Assembly: GCA_017444545.1 (NCBI GenBank)
Contig: JAFSWJ010000064.1
Span: 1 to 9,100, forward strand
Reading direction: 5' to 3'
Length of the DNA stretch: 9,100 nt
Source: Lachnospiraceae bacterium
GTDB lineage: Bacteria > Bacillota > Clostridia > Lachnospirales > Lachnospiraceae
A model generated the notes under the pieces. It saw only the letters and a program-made list of their open reading frames with translations. It did no database searches and was not told where the DNA came from. A program made the translations under genes and the position numbers. Below are positions 6,627-9,100 of this stretch, one piece after another (position 1 is the first letter of the stretch; every line of letters starts with the position of its first letter).

Positions 6627-9005
6627 ATGTACCGTTATTTTTTTCTGGCAAAAAACAATATCAGAAAGCAAAAGGGAGACATGATCACCTTTTTCATCCT
6701 GACACTGATCTCGGCGGCACTGATCTTTATCAGTGCTTCTTTTCTGGTGGGTACGGGCAGGGTCGTGGACAGTGTGATGGAGATGATAAACGCATCCGAC
6801 ATTTTGATCCTCATCTCCGACAATGAGCCTGCCGAGAACAAGCTTGCCGAGATAATAAAAGGCAATCCAAACTGCAAAGGATACGAATCCGACAAATTCC
6901 TGAGCAGCTATGCAAAATTCCGTCACAAGGGAGAAAAGACCTGGACGGACTATTCCTTTGACATTTCATCCTATGAGGATGAAAGGAAACTGCAGACCAT
7001 GTCTGTGGAAGCCGGGAGATTTCACGGAGACCAGGCGGTGATACCCGTATCCCTTTCAAGTTCCTATTCCATAGGAGATATCCTGGAACTCAAGGTCGGC
7101 GACAACATCTACCGGCTGAAGGTGGCAGGCTTTAACGAGGACAACATCTACTGCTCACCCATGAACATGGGTACCTATCTCATTTTTGTGTCTGAAAGAC
7201 TATACAACAGGATCGAATTTGAAAATCCCGAAAAGGCGTTCAGACGTCTGGCGGTCAGAACGGATCTTTCAAAACAGGCAAGGATTTCGGGCAAGACGGG
7301 AAACGAGCTTTGCGACGATCTTTTCAATGAATTCAATGACTGGTGTCTGGGATATGTGAAGACGCATCCGGGATTTACGGTATCCTCAAATTTTCTGCCT
7401 GCAGATCTCATGAAGACGGCATCGCTGATACTGCCCATGATCTTCATCGCCATAGTACTGGCCTTTGCCTTCATCATGTTCGTCATAGCGCTGGTGATCA
7501 TTCATTTTTCCGTCAAAAATTTCATCATGCTCAATATGAAGAACACAGCCATAATGGAGGCTTCCGGCTATACGGTCCGCGAGCTTGTGGTAGTTCTTTT
7601 GTTCCAGCTGCTGCTGGTTTCCGGACTGGGAAGCATTGCAGGCATCATCCTGGGAGCGATCATCCAGAAGCCTGCAGGTGCTATAATACTTGCGACCCTG
7701 GGTCTGACCTGGAACCAGAGCCCTGACCCCCTGACGGCCTTTTGTGTCTTTTTTGGGATCTGTCTTGTGGTGACGATGCTGACTTTGATCCTCGGAAGGG
7801 AATACAAAAAGACCACGGTGCTTGATGCACTTCATGGCGGAGCTGCGGCAAAGGCCGGCAGAAAGAATGTGTTCTCCTTTGAAAAAACCGCGCTGCCCGT
7901 TCCCCTGACCCTTGCATGCAAGGAGACCTTCGGAAAGTTCGGCAGCAAGCTGGGGACCGTTTTTATTATGGCGATACTATCGATCTCGACTGTCATCGGC
8001 TTTGGCATGGTGGATTCCTATGCAAGGGATGATGTGGGGCTTTTGAACCTTGCCGGGATGTTTGACTGTGACGCGGAGACCGACGGGAACGAGACCATGA
8101 TGAAAAACATAGAGGCCATGAGCACGGTGAAGTCCGTGTACGGAGATACCTGGTATTCCTTTAATTATACCGTGGGAAAGAGGGTTGCAAGCATATCAAC
8201 CAGGGCGTTCACCGATACGAGGTATATCGTGGGCGGCAGCATCCTGGAGGGCGGCTGGCCCGTAAACGAAAACGAGATCATGCTGGCATCCGCTGCGGCG
8301 GACACTCTCGGCGCAAAGTTCGGCGACAGGGTCACCATCAAAAACGGCGACAAGGAGGAGGACTTCCGTGTGTGCGGCATCTGCCAGACCATGAACAACA
8401 TGGGCATGATGGCCTACATCACAACCTCAGGCTACGAGCGGGTCGCGCCCCCTGTGAAGGGATACAGCATCTGGATAAACCTGAAGCCGGGAAGGACCTA
8501 TGCGCAGTTTGAGGAGGAATTCAAGGAGATGTATCCGGATGTGGAGGTGACTGATTACAGGGAGGCCGCAAAGGGCACCACGGGTGTGGTCTCTGCCGGA
8601 ATGAAGGCAGTTGCGGTCTTTATAGCAGCCCTCACCGTACTCATAGTCGCCTTTGTTGAGGCTCTCATAATAAGAGCGCAGATCACAAGAGAGTGGAGAA
8701 ACCTCGGGGTATCAAAGGCACTGGGCTATACCTCGGGGCAGCTCATCCGCCAGACCATGCTTTCAAACATGCCCGCCATTGCCATCGGAATCGCCATAGG
8801 TCTTGTGCTTTCGCCCGTATCCGGCAGGAATCTCATGAAGTCGGCCTTTTCCATCTTTGGCTTCAGGAAGGCAGTGTTTTCCGTACTGCCCACGTCGTAC
8901 GTGCTGACGGCACTTATTATCACAGGCATCGCCATGGCAACGGCAGCATTTTTCGGACGGAGGATCAAAACCCTCGATCCCGTGAATATGATCACGGAGG
9001 AGTAA
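6627..9005 (+). CDS. FtsX-like ABC transporter permease, two FtsX modules
   Basis: A 792-residue integral membrane protein, the transmembrane partner of the preceding ATPase. It has two FtsX-type modules. Module 1: helix at 19-41, a large extracytoplasmic domain (~45-260), helices at about 265-293, 321-346 and 367-390, closing with KKTTVLDALHGG (394-404). Module 2: helix at 441-462, extracytoplasmic domain (~465-650), helices at about 657-681, 711-730 and 757-777, closing with TLDPVNMITEE. The FtsX coupling helix is visible twice: MEASGYTVREL (310-320) and RNLGVSKALGYTSGQL (691-706). MacB and YknZ carry one module and dimerise; this fused form could work as a pseudo-dimer. One base separates it from the ATPase stop. 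The ribosome binding site is weak (GGGGTGG at 6616-6622), so translation is probably coupled. Likely role: export or extraction of a peptide, lipid or antimicrobial; substrate not readable. Confidence 0.94.
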   Translation: MYRYFFLAKNNIRKQKGDMITFFILTLISAALIFISASFLVGTGRVVDSVMEMINASDILILISDNEPAENKLAEIIKGNPNCKGYESDKFLSSYAKFRHKGEKTWTDYSFDISSYEDERKLQTMSVEAGRFHGDQAVIPVSLSSSYSIGDILELKVGDNIYRLKVAGFNEDNIYCSPMNMGTYLIFVSERLYNRIEFENPEKAFRRLAVRTDLSKQARISGKTGNELCDDLFNEFNDWCLGYVKTHPGFTVSSNFLPADLMKTASLILPMIFIAIVLAFAFIMFVIALVIIHFSVKNFIMLNMKNTAIMEASGYTVRELVVVLLFQLLLVSGLGSIAGIILGAIIQKPAGAIILATLGLTWNQSPDPLTAFCVFFGICLVVTMLTLILGREYKKTTVLDALHGGAAAKAGRKNVFSFEKTALPVPLTLACKETFGKFGSKLGTVFIMAILSISTVIGFGMVDSYARDDVGLLNLAGMFDCDAETDGNETMMKNIEAMSTVKSVYGDTWYSFNYTVGKRVASISTRAFTDTRYIVGGSILEGGWPVNENEIMLASAAADTLGAKFGDRVTIKNGDKEEDFRVCGICQTMNNMGMMAYITTSGYERVAPPVKGYSIWINLKPGRTYAQFEEEFKEMYPDVEVTDYREAAKGTTGVVSAGMKAVAVFIAALTVLIVAFVEALIIRAQITREWRNLGVSKALGYTSGQLIRQTMLSNMPAIAIGIAIGLVLSPVSGRNLMKSAFSIFGFRKAVFSVLPTSYVLTALIITGIAMATAAFFGRRIKTLDPVNMITEE

Positions 9006-9018
9006 AAATGGGGTATCA

Positions 9019-9075
9019 GGTCAATCAGGGGTCAATCAGGGGGACGGTTCTGGGTCAATCAGGGGGACGGTTCTG
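9019..9075 (+). repeat. Tandem partial copies of the GGGGGAC-core repeat
   Basis: A 22-base unit, beginning GGTCAATCAGGGGG and ending ACGGTTCT, occurs at 9030-9051 and again at 9053-9074, both followed by G. A truncated start of it (GGTCAATCAGG) lies at 9019-9029. The copies start 14 bp after the permease stop. The core is shared with the element at 4313-4407, but the flanking word is TCAATCA instead of a TGTCACA-like word. Confidence 0.85.
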
Positions 9076-9100
9076 TGATTGATACAGATGTATCAATCAC
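9055..9100. repeat. Inverted-repeat element truncated by the window end
   Basis: After the second tandem unit, GTGATTGATACA (9075-9086), two bases and its exact reverse complement (9089-9100) form a perfect 12-bp inverted repeat running to the last base. By analogy with the 4313-4407 element, this is the inner part of a longer inverted repeat whose right arm lies outside the window. It could also act as a transcriptional end signal for the operon, but no T-run is visible within the window. Confidence 0.75.

Noticed and set aside
8693..9082. 129-residue + strand frame overlapping the permease end and the terminal repeats
   Set aside because: It is an out-of-frame, His/Arg-rich shadow of the permease C-terminus and continues into repeat sequence.

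Overview
The window looks like chromosome of a low-to-mid GC Clostridia member, most likely Lachnospiraceae. This rests on gene content and style: a long-form PPi-dependent phosphofructokinase, a PadR / permease-prefix (DUF1700-like) / DUF4097 cassette, strong AGGAGG ribosome binding sites, and GGGGGAC-core palindromic repeats of a kind I associate with Clostridia. The assignment is inference; no rRNA or marker gene is present. All real genes lie on the + strand.

Layout: (1) 15-1673, pfp, a complete glycolytic PPi-phosphofructokinase, ending in a palindrome plus T-run that should terminate it. (2) 1674-2111, a 438-bp gene-free stretch holding two copies of one perfect palindrome, degenerate T-rich direct repeats, a strong sigma-A-type promoter, two matching operator-like palindromes and a 15-bp tandem repeat in the leader. 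(3) 2112-9005, a five-gene same-strand cluster: a short PadR repressor, a membrane protein with a permease-prefix-like N-terminus, a membrane-anchored DUF4097 beta-repeat protein, an HlyD/MacA-type adaptor, an ABC ATPase and a large two-module FtsX-type permease. That is six proteins counting the regulator. (4) 9006-9100, another copy of the GGGGGAC-core repeat, cut by the window end.

How it fits together: the PadR protein probably represses the promoter at 1990-2018 through the two palindromes, and inducer (probably an envelope-active compound or membrane stress) would release the operon. The adaptor, ATPase and permease form a MacAB/Ykn-like export or envelope-remodelling machine. The two middle genes are envelope proteins of unknown biochemical role that commonly travel with PadR regulators. 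A 95-bp inverted-repeat element sits between the DUF4097 gene and the adaptor gene, so the transporter trio may be partly separated transcriptionally from the cassette. The substrate cannot be read from sequence.

The most interesting non-coding signals are the ACGACAG motif array around the PadR promoter and the family of palindromic repeats. Their core is conserved, but their flanking 7-mers differ between copies while staying mutually complementary within a copy.
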